NCBI GenBank assembly: GCA_025200525.1 | Contig: CM045770.1 | Location: forward strand, 122,799,429-122,863,428 | Reading direction: 5' to 3' | DNA: 64,000 nt | Source of the DNA: Camellia lanceoleosa | Taxonomy: Eukaryota > Streptophyta > Magnoliopsida > Ericales > Theaceae | Part shown: one piece after another, positions 34,141 to 46,033 of the stretch | Position numbering within the stretch: position 1 is the first letter of the stretch | Layout of the letters: the number at the start of each line of letters is the position of its first letter | Program-made: the position numbers and the translations under genes | The notes under the pieces: generated by a model | What the model saw: only the letters and a program-made list of their open reading frames with translations | Databases searched by the model: none | Told to the model about the DNA's origin: nothing

Positions 34141-34977
34141 TTTTGTTCGATTGGTGTTTTATTTACATTTTCTTCCATGCCTTTTCTTGTGCTAGAAAAG
34201 AAAGGGCTTGACCCTGATATACTCACTCAACATATTTAATTATTTGTTTTGCTCGAGTCTGATCAATACTCAATACCTATAATACAACCAGTACTCCCAT
34301 TGATGAGTCTTGAGCCTTCCGTCAAGAAATTTAAATGGTCTAGCATATTTCGTATAATGTAATTTGTAATACTTTAAAATTAAGAAGTAAAATTAAAAAT
34401 AATGTCGTTTTGGTATTTTTCACTCAAATTCAAATGAAAACAATTAAACGATGTCATTTTTAATCTTTTGTAGTGCAATCTAAATTGCTTTAAAATCAAA
34501 TAACAAAACTAAAAATGATATCATTTTTGTGTTTTCACTCAAGTTCAATGAAGACACCAAAGCAATATTGTTTTTAATTTTGCTCATTTATTTTAAATTT
34601 CTATCCTTGATTCCTTTCTTTTTTTAATGTGATGTGTGATCATTCAAAGTGCTACGTAGAATTCAAATTTCATGTGAAGAACTCAAATTCATCAAACTTT
34701 TATTAACTTTACACTCCTAAAAAACAAGATCAGTAGGGTTTTGGATGAAGTTATGTAAACAAATCTAGTTGAGCCAAGTAATAATTCATTTATTTTATTT
34801 TATTTTTAAAACTTAACAAATTTTAAAGTTTATTTAAACTTAACTTATGTATTTCTAAAGTTGATTTTAAACAAGTTTCAATTGAATCAATAACAAGTTG
34901 AATTCAAGTAACTTGATTTTTTAATTTTTAATTTTATTTTATATAGTAACACAATATTTAAGTTTGACTTCAGAACT
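34141..34977. other. AT-rich non-coding stretch
   Basis: No coding content seen. A phrase with AATGATRTCATTTTT occurs twice (about 34402 and 34513) in degenerate form, suggesting an old internal duplication. Confidence 0.6.
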
Positions 34978-35049
34978 TAGGCTCTATTTGACAAATAATT
35001 ATTAGTCAAAAAGTCAAAAAGTCATTTAAAATATCAAAAAGTCAAAAAG

Positions 35050-35727
35050 TGTTAGGTTTCATTCTAGGCAATTCCGTTTGACAAAGATTTTTATAAGAAG
35101 TTGGTTTTCTTCCAAAATCAGGATTACTTTGGAGTTCTTTAAGAAGTTGGTTTCTTCCAAAACTAGGATTACTTTGAATTTTCTATAAGTAGTTAGTTTT
35201 CTCCCAAAACTAAATTAATTCCTTCAGATCTTCTTTTTGGTTCTTAAGGTTTATATCTAGAGATATTTTGTTAGTTTTCTTTGATATTTTATTGAATATT
35301 CAACTCATGGTTTAAAGAAAGTACATCAAAGGTTTTGTTTGTTATGCACAAGAGAGACATAGTTGTTCTTCGGTGGATTCTGAAGAATTCGAACCTGAAG
35401 CTTCGGTGGATTCTGGAGTGGCTCATCGTAAAGACAATTCCGTGGTGAAGACGGGGTTGGAAGATGCACATAGAGGTTGGTTCAATTAGGCGTGGATTCG
35501 ATAGGTAATTGAGAGTATATCTGTGTAATTCCTTTAAATCTTCTTAGTAGATTGTTTTGTGGCTGTTGCCCGTGGTTTTTTAATCACAATTGGAGGTGTC
35601 CAATTGTGGTTTTTCCACGTAAAATCGTTGTGTCGATTTTTCTTTGATTGTTTGATTGGGATTGTTATATTCTGCTTAAAATTAGTACATAATCACAAAT
35701 CAACATCTAAGGTTTCTACATTTTTCA
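35050..35727 (+). repeat. 5' LTR of the Gag-only element
   Basis: TGTTAGGTTTCATT to CTACATTTTTCA. It has an internal near-duplication around AGAAGTTGGTTTTCTTCCAAA. Closely similar to 39165-39841. Confidence 0.93.
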
Positions 35728-35728
35728 A

Positions 35729-35744
35729 TTGATATCAAAGTAGG
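35729..35744 (+). promoter_or_regulatory. Primer binding site of the Gag-only element
   Basis: TTGATATCAAAGTAGG begins one base after the LTR. It differs at two positions from the usual TGGTATCAGAG methionine-tRNA site. Confidence 0.8.
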
Positions 35745-35806
35745 TCGTTCTATTTTTTTTTATAAAAAAATATCTTTTAGAACGAGATCTTGTTTGATTT
35801 GTGATA

Positions 35807-37798
35807 ATGGATTCAATTCGTGAGGGAAATTCTATGGTTCGACCACCCCTACTTGACGGATCAAATTATTCTTTTTGGAAAGCTCGGATGAGATCTTTTT
35901 AAAAATTTATTGATGAAAAAGTTTGGCAATCCGTCATGAATGGGTGGATTGAACCAACAATTACTGTTAATGGAATAACTTTCCCCAAACTAATTGATAA
36001 GTGGGACACAACTGATTACCAAAATAGTAGCTGGAATAATAAAGCTATCAATTCTCTTTTTTGCGCTGTCACACCTGAAGAGTTTAGTCATATTTGCAAT
36101 TGTGAAGTCACAAAGGAGGCTTGGGATATTTTACAAACTATTCATGAGGGCACTCCTTCGGTTAAACGCTCAAAATTTTAAAGGTTCACATCTAGTTTCG
36201 AAAACCTTTCAATGAAAGATAGTGAGACCTTTGATGAATTTTATGCAAAGTTGAGTGACATTGTAAATTCTAGCTTCAATTTAGGTGAAAATGTACCAGA
36301 ATCCAAAGTTGTGGAAAAAATTTTGAGATCCTTGCCCGATCGGTTCCAACCAAAAGTTACGGCTATTGAGGAGGCTCAAGATGTTGACAACCTCAAACTG
36401 GATCACTTGGTTGGAAATCTCCAAACTTATGAGGCACATAGAAATTTCAAAAAGAAACAAAAAGATGTTGCTTTTAGTAGTACTCATAAAGTGGTTGAGG
36501 ATTCTGATGAGGATTGTGAGATAAATTCTAAGATTATGGCTGCTTTTGTTAAACAATTTAAAAAATCTTTTTTGAAAAAAAATCTTAATCTGTTGGACTC
36601 TACTCATACTCATAAATTCAAAGGCAAAGATAAACTCAAAATTAATTCTATAGTCAAGAAGGAGAAAGGAAAGATACAAGGGAACTCTGAAAGTGTCCAA
36701 TGCTATGAATGCCAAGGATTTGGCCACTTTGCTTCAGAATGCCCTACTCGTTTGAAGAAAAAGAAAGCCTTCGCCATCACTTGGGATGATGAATCAGAAT
36801 CTGATGAAGATGAAAGTGACAACGAAGATCAAGGCGAAGAGGGATATAAGCAATTCCTTGCTTTCATGGCGGCTTCCGAAACTGAATGACAAACAGAGTC
36901 TTCGAAGAGGTCAGTTGAGAATACCACTGATGATGAATCCTCGGAGAGTGATAATGAAGAGCTTGAGCAAGCTTATGAAAAATTGTATAAAGAGTCTCTT
37001 AACTTATTCAAATTAAATGACAAACTCACAAAGAAACTCAAAGCATGTAAAAGTGAGAATGTCAAACTTCAAGAGGAGATTTCCGAGGCCAAGATTGATG
37101 CCATCAAGATAGCTGATGATCGACAAGCTCTTTGTGCAAAACTCTTGACTTGTGAGACAGAGAGAAATGAGTTACAACAAATCTATGCAACATATGAAGA
37201 AAAAATTGAAACTCTCGAGATGTCTCAAGTTGCTTTGGAAGAACTAATGATCAAGAAAGAGGAATAACTCAAGTGTGCTATGGCCACCATTGGTCTTTGG
37301 AACAAAGGATCAAAGACTTTGGGGGATATCATTGGGTCTCAACAAATTTGTTCTGACAAGAGTGGCATTGGCTTTGGTGGTAAGAAAGAGCAAAAACAGA
37401 GTACATCTACATCTAATGATACAAGAACTCAAGGAAAGGGAGAGCAAAGAATTCAACATGAGGATGGTTTTCTCAAACTTCCTAGAGTTGGTAACGTAAA
37501 AGAAAAGAAGATATACCTTGTACACCCTGTTTTTATTTGTCATCATTGTGGTATGCATGGTCATATTCGCCCTTATTGTTATAAGTTGCATAGGAGAGTG
37601 TCTCATAGAGATGGAAGAAATTCCAACATCTTGTGGGGTAGGAGACACTTCATTGATAGGAAGTTGGAAACCAACTCAAGACGGGTTTTCATTGAAAGCA
37701 AAGGGAACCGCAACGTCAAGACACCACCCAAGAACCACAATGCTCACAACTTTGTTTATACTAAAGCGGTTTGGGTGAGAAAACTTGACTTGTGTTAA
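35807..37798 (+). pseudogene. Gag-like protein gene, one frame with four nonsense codons
   Basis: From ATG 35807 to TAA 37796-37798 is a single frame of 664 codons, broken only by TAA 35900, TAA 36179, TGA 36887 and TAA 37265, with no frameshift. Domain order: N-terminal DUF4219-like start (PPLLDGSNYSFWKARM), UBN2-type Gag core (WDILQTIHEGTPSVKRSK; ETFDEFYAKLSDIVNSS; ILRSLPDRFQPKVTAIEE), a CX2CX4HX4C zinc knuckle CYECQGFGHFASEC, an acidic stretch (DDESESDEDESDNEDQGEE), a coiled coil (about 36950-37265) and a second zinc knuckle CHHCGMHGHIRPYC. This order is typical of SIRE-like copia Gag. It ends VWVRKLDLC, just before protease would start. Three of the stops look like C-to-T changes. Confidence 0.88.
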
Positions 37799-39150
37799 TT
37801 TGTTTATTTGTTTTAGTTTTTGAGTTTCTGTGTGTTTTTTTTTTAATGAGAAAAAAAAATGTGTGCATGTTCGTTTTTTTGTCTTGCTTTGGTTAAGAAA
37901 AAAAAAATGAAAAAAAAAAAACCCCAAAAAGATTTTCTTAGTATGGTTTTACAAGCTTGAAATTTTTGAGTGGTCTTTGGTGCATATTGGAATTGATAAG
38001 AATATCCATTACATGTTAATATGTGTGTGCTTTCTGTGGTCATTACTCATTTTGGAGTGTGTGTTTTTTGATTAGTATATCTCATTCTGTACACACTCTT
38101 GGATTAAGCAAATATTGAAGTCTTCTGCCTTAGTGATCTTTTTTTTCTATGGACTTCTGGCTTTGTATCTTTTGCTTTTCTAGAGGAATTGACCTATACT
38201 AGCATATCATAGGTGATGTTGAGACTCTTAATCACCTTTCATCTTTTTGCATCTCCATGGTTTTCCCTCTCTATTCTTTGTAGTCCAGCCATGAGGAAAA
38301 TGCTACCTCAGAGTCACTAACCAGGCCATCCTTATTATATCCGTGCTTCTCTAGTTTGGTTTTCCATACTCTTGAGTGTGTCAGCCACCAATGAGTGTGC
38401 AAAAGAAAGCTAAAATGTGCAAAAGAAAGAAAAAAAAAATGTGCAAAAGAAAGAAAAGAAAAAGATGTGAAAAAAAAAGGAAAAAAATAAAGGATTCATT
38501 GATTGAGGAGGAGCCTCCGCCTTTACTCATCAAATACCCCGTGATTCCTAGTGGTTTGACTTTCCTGTGTCATGCCTAGATTCTTTAGTCAGAGGTCCAG
38601 CTTTCATATCACTACTAGGATTTGAATCTTGTGTTTGTTGAACTCTAAGAGTCACACACACACTTTTATTATGGGATCTATGCTTTTCATATAATGCATC
38701 ACTTTCTTTCATGAGGATTTTCTAGAGGCTATGCACATTGTATTTTCAAGTAATTGTGCTTCTTGGATAGTCTTGTGTGTTTTAAGGTCCAAATCTGAAA
38801 TTCCTTGCTTGCTCCACCATATTATTTTCGTTGGTTCTCATGATGTATTCATGCCATGTGTCTGGTGCATGTGTCTTAGTTTTCCGGTTTTTATGTTACA
38901 TGTTCTTAAAATTTCCAAGTTGCATCTATTTATGTTCTTAAAATCTCATGCTTCAAATGCTTCAGATAATCTTGCCATATGTTTATTGCTTTTTCATATA
39001 CTCTTGTGAGACTAATAGTTGTTTTGGAGATTGTGACACTAATAGCTGTTTTGCAGATCTTAATATTGAGAAAGAAGTTTGTGTTTGTTGGTTGTAATGG
39101 GTTGGGGTGATTAGGATTTTATTTGTTAGGTGTGTTTTGTCACGGCATTG
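37799..39150 (+). other. Non-coding 3' region of the Gag-only element
   Basis: Replaces pol. It contains homopolymer-rich sequence (37840-37930), a purine-rich repeat (38398-38500) and T-rich text. No domain is recognisable in any frame. Confidence 0.75.
38398..38500. repeat. Purine-rich short repeat ATGTGCAAAAGAAAG
   Basis: Three or four copies of an about 20-27 bp phrase ATGTGCAAAAGAAAG with A-rich spacers, giving a purine-only tract. The 67-residue lysine-rich open stretch over it is not a real gene. Confidence 0.8.
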
Positions 39151-39164
39151 CCAAAGGGAGAGAT
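39151..39164 (+). promoter_or_regulatory. Polypurine tract of the Gag-only element
   Basis: CCAAAGGGAGAGAT directly before the 3' LTR, the normal position and composition for copia elements. Confidence 0.88.
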
Positions 39165-39841
39165 TGTTAGGTTTTATTTTTGGCAATCCCGTTTGACAAG
39201 GATTTCTATAGGAAGTTGGTTTTCTTCCAAAATTAGGATTACTTTGGAGTTTTTTAAGAAGTTGGTTTTCTTCCAAAACTAGGATTACTTTGGATTTTCT
39301 ATAAGTAGTTGGTTTTCTCCCAAAACTAAATTAATTCCTTTAGATCTTCTTTTTGGTTCTTAAGGTTTATATCTGGGGATATTTTGTTAGTTTTCTTTAA
39401 TGTTTTATTGAGTATTTAACTCATGGTTTAAAGAGAGTACATCAAAGGTTTTGTTTGTTATACACAAGAGAGACAGAGTTGTTCTTCGGTGGATTTTGAA
39501 AAATTCGAGCCTGAAACTTGATTGGATCTAAGTGGCTCATCGTAAAGACAATTCCGAGGTGAAGACGGGGTTGGAAGAGGCACATAGAGGTTGGTTCAAT
39601 TAGGCGTGGATTCGCTAGGTAATTGAGAGTATACCTGTGTAATTCCTTTAAATCTTCTTAGTGGATTGTTTTGTGGCTGTTATTTGTGGTTTTTTAATCA
39701 CAATTGGAGGTGTCTAATTATAGTTTTTCCACGTAAAATCGTTGTGTCGATTTGTCTTTGATTGTTTGATTGGGATTGTTATATTCTGCTTAAAATTAGT
39801 ACATAATCATAAATCAACATCTAGGGTTTCTAGATTTTTCA
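39165..39841 (+). repeat. 3' LTR of the Gag-only element
   Basis: TGTTAGGTTTTATT to CTAGATTTTTCA. Scattered differences from the 5' LTR, including the AGCTTCGGTGGATTC region near 35400, which is altered here. Confidence 0.93.
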
Positions 39842-40036
39842 GTATTCACCACATAAAAACAAGTGAAAGATTTTTCTTCATTCACTCTATAAAATCAAAG
39901 ATTTCTTTTTATTTACATTACTTTCTATACCTTTTTAAAATTTTTTTTTATTTTTATAAAAAACTAAAATGTCATTTCCAAATATATTAATTTTTTTATT
40001 TCATATTTTAATTAAAATGCACTTTCCAAATGAATC

Positions 40037-40961
40037 CTTAATAAATTTTAAAATATATTAAGTATAAATTATTTACATAATAAGCCGACTTTGAAAAATA
40101 TTTTATAAGTCGAAAACAAGTAATTTGAGTACATTTTACTTGATAGTAATTTGTGATTAGTTCCAAAAAAAAAAAAAAAAAGACTAGCCCTCCTTCTAGA
40201 CCGTCAGGATTAGCTAATCGAGCTATTATCTACTACATTTGAAAAAATTCAAGATTTTCAATTTCATGGAACTTTTGCTCTAGATATTGGTCAAAATATC
40301 ATGCTTATGTGCCTATCAACCTATGATAAATAATAATAATAATATAATATTGACAATAATATGTTTATTACAAAGTATATAAAAACAGGAACATATTAAT
40401 TGTTAATAATAATTAAAAAAAATACAATTAAAATGTCAAAGTCTATATTATATATTTTTCACAATTTACTCTTATACAATCATTTGAACAATTATTAGTA
40501 ATTTTTAATTTTATTTAAAATTCAACTTTTAATAAATCAATTCATCACACATTAGAAGTGAACTCCACACATTGGCCATATCTCCTCGTGTGAATTGGGA
40601 TGTAAATTGGATAGATTCAATCGAGTTGAAGTATTATTCAACCTAAGTTTGTTGCAAGCCAAATCGAGCTCAATAAAATGAACTTGTTTTTGTTGGATAT
40701 TAATGAAATTAATAGGTTAGATTTAATTTTTGGGATTCCAACACATCTTTCAAAAAGGTGTAAACTTATTTTATTTTATTTTTTTTATCAACCAATAGGA
40801 AAATAATTATAAATATAATAAATATTACATCAAATGGATCACTAACCCAATGATAATTAGATTGTCAACAATCACTAAGTTTAACAATCAAGCATTAAGC
40901 ACTCTTTCTTTTCTCTCTAGAATTTCTTTCAAGGGGAGAGGGAGACGGCGGTGGTTCTCTC

Positions 40962-41000
<39 letters not shown>

Positions 41001-41575
41001 CATCTAAATTTGATTTAATATTTGCCTTACCAGCCTGGCCATTACCGTCTTTTCTTCTTTACCCTTGAGCCCAAAACTATAAGATCTCACTTTAGATCTT
41101 CTCACAAATCAAAGGTCGACGTTGGATAACGTGTTTATTTCACACTAGGCAATCATCTCAATCTCAATATTTTACCTTGACCAACGGAGGTGAGGTCTTC
41201 CAAGTTGAATGTTGTGGAGCAATGGAGTTTTGGATGAGTTCGATGGCAACTTGGATCTCTTTCTTTTTTTTTTTTTTGTTGTGATTTTCTTAATTTTTAG
41301 TTTGTGAATGTAATAATCATTCCCCCGTGGAGATTTATTTCCCTCCCTTGTGGAAGACTTTTCTCCTCCTCTATGGAGGGTTAGATCCTTCCTTCTATAG
41401 AGATTTTTATCTATTTTTGAAATCTTGTGATACCACTATACCAGATTAATCCAATCTTTTATTGGTTTTGCAACGAAGATTTTCTTCCCAATCTAAAAAT
41501 AAAAAATAAACAATCAAGCATTAAATACAAGCTCAAGAACAACCACTAGGTACATGCAATCCCTATAATAGGAAA
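40037..41575. other. Non-coding stretch with possible retroposed segment
   Basis: AT-rich to 40900. A run of A lies at about 40166-40181. From 40905 to 41520 the text becomes CT-rich and less AT-biased, with a (TC)n tract (40964-40997) and repeated phrases around CCTCCCTTGTGGAAGAC and CTCCTCTATGGAGGGTTAG. It may be part of a LINE or retroposed transcript, but no coding match was found. Confidence 0.45.
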
Positions 41576-42048
41576 TGTGGGGACATATTTATCGTCTCGT
41601 TTATGTGGCCAGGCTTAGGCTGAGGTGCCACATGGCAAAGTGTGATTGGTCGAGGGGTGGATAAGGTTCACAGCCTTGTTTGAGATATTCGACAAGGACT
41701 AGAGTCTTGGTAGAAGTTGACTCCTAGGTTGAGTAAGATGAGACTCTTCTGCGAGTTATGTCCTAACCTAACTAGAAAAGATGAGTCCTAGGTGATTTGT
41801 TATTTCTAAAGGGAATAAGAGTTTGTCACAAACATGATCACTAGGAGAAGGCAAGACACTCCTATAAAAAGGCAAACACCCCTATGGGTGAGAGGTACCT
41901 GAATTTATGTGTGTGAATTTGAGTTACTGTTACTCTGTCGAAATACCCTGAGATATTAGTTTATTGACTTTATCATTGGAGTTCCTTTTCGGTTGACATG
42001 TAATCGGGTTAGTTATTCTTTAGTTTATTGGCTTTTCTCATCAGAGTG

Positions 42049-44113
42049 TGTCATGACCCGAACCCGCCCCCGTGGGTTAAGGACATAACCGGCCAGTAAT
42101 CATGAGATTACCTGCGGTCACAAACCAAACCAAACGTATTTTAACAGAGTTAATGGGGGTCAAACGGAAGCAATTCAAAACTTTGTCCATAGAGCTATGC
42201 TTACATGGCACATCAAAACAAACCATACATAAATATATTAATAACTCACAATTGAAGTACAGTGCTATAAAATTCTGTTCAAACAGGATCATTCAAAACT
42301 AAGTCAATCCATGGAACTATACACAGACATATACAAAACTTCGCCAACATGACAAAATATAAATACATAACAAAAGGGCGAAGATGGGTCTCGTGCGTGA
42401 GACACGAGGGCTGACTTTCCAAAACTTATGTTGATCCACTTAGGCTTTCTTGGTGAGTGCGGATCTCTCTTGGCTCACCTATAAACACATGAATGGCGTG
42501 GCCAAGCCCAGTGAATAATATCAAGTAAGGGAAATGCATTAAAACATTATACAACAGACGGCCTTGGGCCCAATTCATTCATGTCAACTAGCCTTTGGCC
42601 TTTTCAAACTTTCATATCAGACTGGCTCTTAGGCTTGTATATCAGACTGGCTTTTAGGCCTTTATATCAAACTGGCTCTTAGGCCCTTATATCAGACTGG
42701 CTCTTAGACCCTTATATCAGACTGGTTCTTAGGCCCTTCAAACTTTTAGATCAAACTGGCTCATAGGCCTTTCAAACTTTCATATCAAACTGGCACATAG
42801 GCCTTTCAGACGTTCAGATCAAACTAACTCATAGGCCTTTCAGACTTCCATATCAAACTGGCACATAGACCTTTCAGACATTCAGATCAAACTGTGTCCA
42901 CCATTCAAATTAGTGAACCTTACAAAACTTACATAGAAGTAGCAATTGGACAATAACATATGTCAGATATTACTCATAGTGATCGGCTTGTGGAGTTGCC
43001 CTGGAGCTTGACCCTACATATCACATAACACATATGGGTCATAAATAATACAATCCGTCCTTTAATTCACATATTCCTCTTTAAGCTTCATTCTTATCTC
43101 TTTAATTCAATTACAATACTCGATGTATGCCTAAGAGGGCTTAGAAATGAAAAGGGAACGGAAAACAGAACACATAATGCATTTTCAAAATTTTAGAAAA
43201 TAGGGTCCCCCCTCGAGCGTGGACTTCTCCGCTCGAGCAGACTCTTGAGGCCTGCAAAAGTACTGGATAGGTGAAATTTACGCTTGAGCGTTCATTCTGG
43301 CGCTCGAGCGGAAGGCCTCTCTACATTGCTCCCTGCTCAAGCGGGCACCATGTCTGCAAAAAGTACTGGATGCATCATTTTTACGCTCGGGCGTGAATTT
43401 GGACGCTCGAGCGGAAGTTCATCCCAAATCGATCCTCGCTCGAGTGGACACCAAGCCTGCAAGAAAATACTGGGAGCTCGAAATCTCCGCTCGAGCGGAC
43501 ATCAAAATTCTGGGTTTTCCAGATTGTGTTCTTGAGCTCAAATTTGACATTCCAACCACATTTCTTGCATATTATGGCTCCAATTTCATATATACTTGTA
43601 CTAACATGATATAAACACTAAAACACATCATCATGGAGCTCAATTTCTTGTATTACTTACATACATGTCCCAGTTTAATCCAAATTCATTACCAACACAT
43701 CAAATTCAACATGCAAAGCTTACACTTTCATGATCTATTCTTGCATGTGAGAAATACACATTATTCACAACTCATTTGGTGAAGAAATGGTCATACACAT
43801 GGATTTCAATCAAACTTCAACATAGATTACACGAATTAGGCTCGACATGGAAATCCATAGCAACTCTCTATATGCATGTGTTCTATGACTTCAAATTCAA
43901 CAAAAATCAACTCAATTTCCCTATAATCAAACTAATTAATGTTCTTGGCCATTAATCAAAATTGAATTTGCAAATTCCAAACAAAATCCATGAGATACTC
44001 ACCTAGGAGCCTTGATTCTCACAATCTATAACAAATTCTTGGGAAATCTTCAAGGTTTCCAAGCTTTGAGCCAAAATTGCACAATTTCTCTCCTTTTCTC
44101 TCACTATGGCCGG

Positions 44114-44147
<34 letters not shown>

Positions 44148-44546
44148 ATTGTCTATCTTAGATTTTTGAGTTCAAAAGAGTTAAGGGAGAGTGTAGTGCC
44201 TTCCTACAACAAGCCCCACTAACATTTATTTAATAATAATAAATAATTGGGCACTAATTCATCAGTTTAATCAACTTAATCTGGTCCGAATCAATTTTTC
44301 AATTAAACTTCATCGTAGGCTCTAAAAATTATGCCAATCACAATGGCGCAATCAATTTCGGGTTCGGTGGCCGATAGGGCCTTCAATTTAATTTCCAAAG
44401 CAGATAATTAAATAGATATTCCTACGGTGAACAGATAGAAATTCAAAACCACATATTTTCACATAATGGCACACAAAATCATATTAGACACATAATCATA
44501 CCCATATTAAGGACCAATTAACAAATTACGGAACAGGGGTATCACA
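42049..44546 (-). repeat. A'': third solo LTR of the element A family
   Basis: TGTCATGACC to GGGGTATCACA, 2498 bp. Flanked by the perfect 5-bp duplication GAGTG (42044-42048 and 44547-44551). It shares the family start, the cluster of CGCTCGAGCG palindromes (43301-43310, 43404-43413, 43488-43497), a (TC)n tract (about 44114-44144) and the ending. The minisatellite differs from that of the other copies. Confidence 0.95.
42600..42900. repeat. Minisatellite in solo LTR A''
   Basis: Short units (27 to about 37 bp) around ATCAGACTGGCTCTTAGGCC and ATCAAACTGGCACATAGGCC. It occupies the same place in the LTR as the GGTATTATTACCC minisatellite of the other family-A copies, but with a different unit. 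Confidence 0.85.
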
Positions 44547-44551
44547 GAGTG

Positions 44552-45296
44552 TCTTCTCTGTTGATGAGCAATTGGATTAATCAGGTTAGTTATTTTTTAG
44601 TTTACTGACTTTATCATCGGAGTGTCCTCCTAGTTGATGGGCAACCAGGTTAGTTATTATGCTCACTTCTTCAAGCATGGATCTAGGCTATGTGCTCGAT
44701 GGCTTTGTTCCTAAAATTCTAGAAGGAAGATTAGAGTTTGGTTGTGTGGCCAAATTTTAGCACATAAGGAAAAATAAAACATCACAAAGAATTCATGCTC
44801 CTCTCTAAATGAGTTGAACTTACAGTCTCACACCACAAACTGGTGCTATACAACCATTACGTCCAAAGGCCCTAGTTGAGGTAGGGGTGTTAAATGAACC
44901 AAACTACTCGAGCTTGACTTGTGTTTAACTTGTTAAAACTCGTTCAAGTTTGATTCATTATGTAAACAAGTCAAGTTTGAATACAATTTTAAGATTGTTA
45001 AGTTTTTCAAGTCAAACTTGAACAACCTACTACTCATCTTGATAAGCTTATATGCATTATTAAAAATCAAATTACTTAAGCTCAACTCGTATTTGGCTCA
45101 TTAAAAGCTCGTTTGAGATTGATTTGTTAAATAAACAAGTTGAGGTTGAACATAATTTACACTCATTAAGGTATCAAACCAAATTTGAAATACTTTGGCT
45201 TGACTTGATTTGTTTTTAGTCCTAGGTTAATGTGTATACTATATAAATCATTACTTTTAGCAATTGAGTCGTTACAAAATCAATTTGATATATTGA
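44552..45296. other. Non-coding stretch
   Basis: After the tandem units, 44885-45180 has AGGGGTGTTAAATGAACC and repeated AACTTG/CAAGTT phrases, a text type common in plant non-autonomous elements. No coding frame. Confidence 0.5.
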
Positions 45297-45741
45297 GGGT
45301 TGTTTTGGGAATAAGTTATTTTAGTAATTTTATGGCTCTTGACTAAAATATGAGATGAAAAAAATTAGTATGTTTAGCATGATTTTTTTGACTTTTCATG
45401 AACAAAAAAAAAAAAAAAGGTGCAAAAACTAAAGAGAAAATGAAATCTTTGAATTCTGTATAATTTTTTGACTTTTTGACATTTTTAATGACTTTCTGAC
45501 ATTTTTAATATCTTTTTGACTTTTTAACTATTATTCAAACTTTCCAAACTTGTCTTGAATTGATTTATACATAATTAAATACCAGTAGATTCATAATAAA
45601 AAAAAATCACCGGAATCACTTTAAACATATTATTTTAGGAATTTTATGATTTTTTACGAAAAAATGTGCAAAAAAATAGAGAGAATGGTCTGACAACTTA
45701 TAATGACTTTTTAGCTAAAATGTTTAGTTCCCAAACGAGGC
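45297..45741. mobile_element. MITE, AAAAAGTCAAAAAGTCA family, copy 3
   Basis: Left GTTGTTTTGGGAATAAG and right TTAGTTCCCAAACGAGGCC are inverted relatives. The interior has TTTTTGACTTTTTGAC and T-rich text. Target duplication is not certain. Confidence 0.6.
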
Positions 45742-46033
45742 CAACATCACCAAAATCCTAATTAAAGCCCACAAGAATTATGATTGAGTTTATGATACAC
45801 CCAAAAAAATGGGATTGAGATCCTCTCCATTACATGTTGTTACGGTGGATCTCCATTATGAGAATTATATACAATTTAGAAAGAATCATTACAAGCCCTT
45901 GAATAATGTAATGGAAATCTTCCATTACAATTTTGAAATGGAGAGGATCACAATTCCAAAAAATGAGAATGTACCGTAATGATATACACATTTTTAGAAA
46001 TGCATTGAATAATGTTTAAATATTTGTAAAATA

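Larger units (their letters stand above)
35050..39841 (+). mobile_element. Non-autonomous Gag-only LTR retrotransposon (TR-GAG-like)
   Basis: Two similar LTRs (35050-35727, 678 bp; 39165-39841, 677 bp) enclose a methionine-tRNA-type primer site, one gag reading frame and a polypurine tract, with no protease, integrase, RT or RNase H. About 1.35 kb of non-coding DNA follows gag. The pattern matches plant terminal-repeat retrotransposons with a GAG domain. Gag resembles that of SIRE-type copia elements, so it would depend on enzymes of a copia partner. Confidence 0.85.
34978..40036. mobile_element. MITE copy 2, split by the Gag-only retroelement
   Basis: The left part 34978-35049 (GGCTCTATTTGACAAATAAT, AAAAAGTCAAAAAGTCA) and right part 39842-40036 (CATTTCCAAATATATTAATT, CACTTTCCAAATGAATCC) together resemble one full member of the family at 33706-33945. 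The retroelement 35050-39841 sits in the gap. The 5 bp on either side (AAAAG and GTATT) do not match, so the junction was altered or recombined. Confidence 0.55.
41576..44760 (+). repeat. Unclassified LTR-like sequence hosting a solo LTR
   Basis: Starts TGTGGGGACATATTTATCG and contains a TATA-like CCTATAAAAAGG near 41862 and then units with TTAGTTTATTGACTTTATCA and GGAGT (about 41958, 42020, 44600). After removing the solo LTR 42049-44546, the text reads through as about three tandem units of roughly 70 bp. The family is not recognised and the right boundary is uncertain. Confidence 0.5.

Noticed and set aside
36281..36727. 148-codon minus-strand frame
   Set aside because: Antisense shadow of the gag frame of the Gag-only element.
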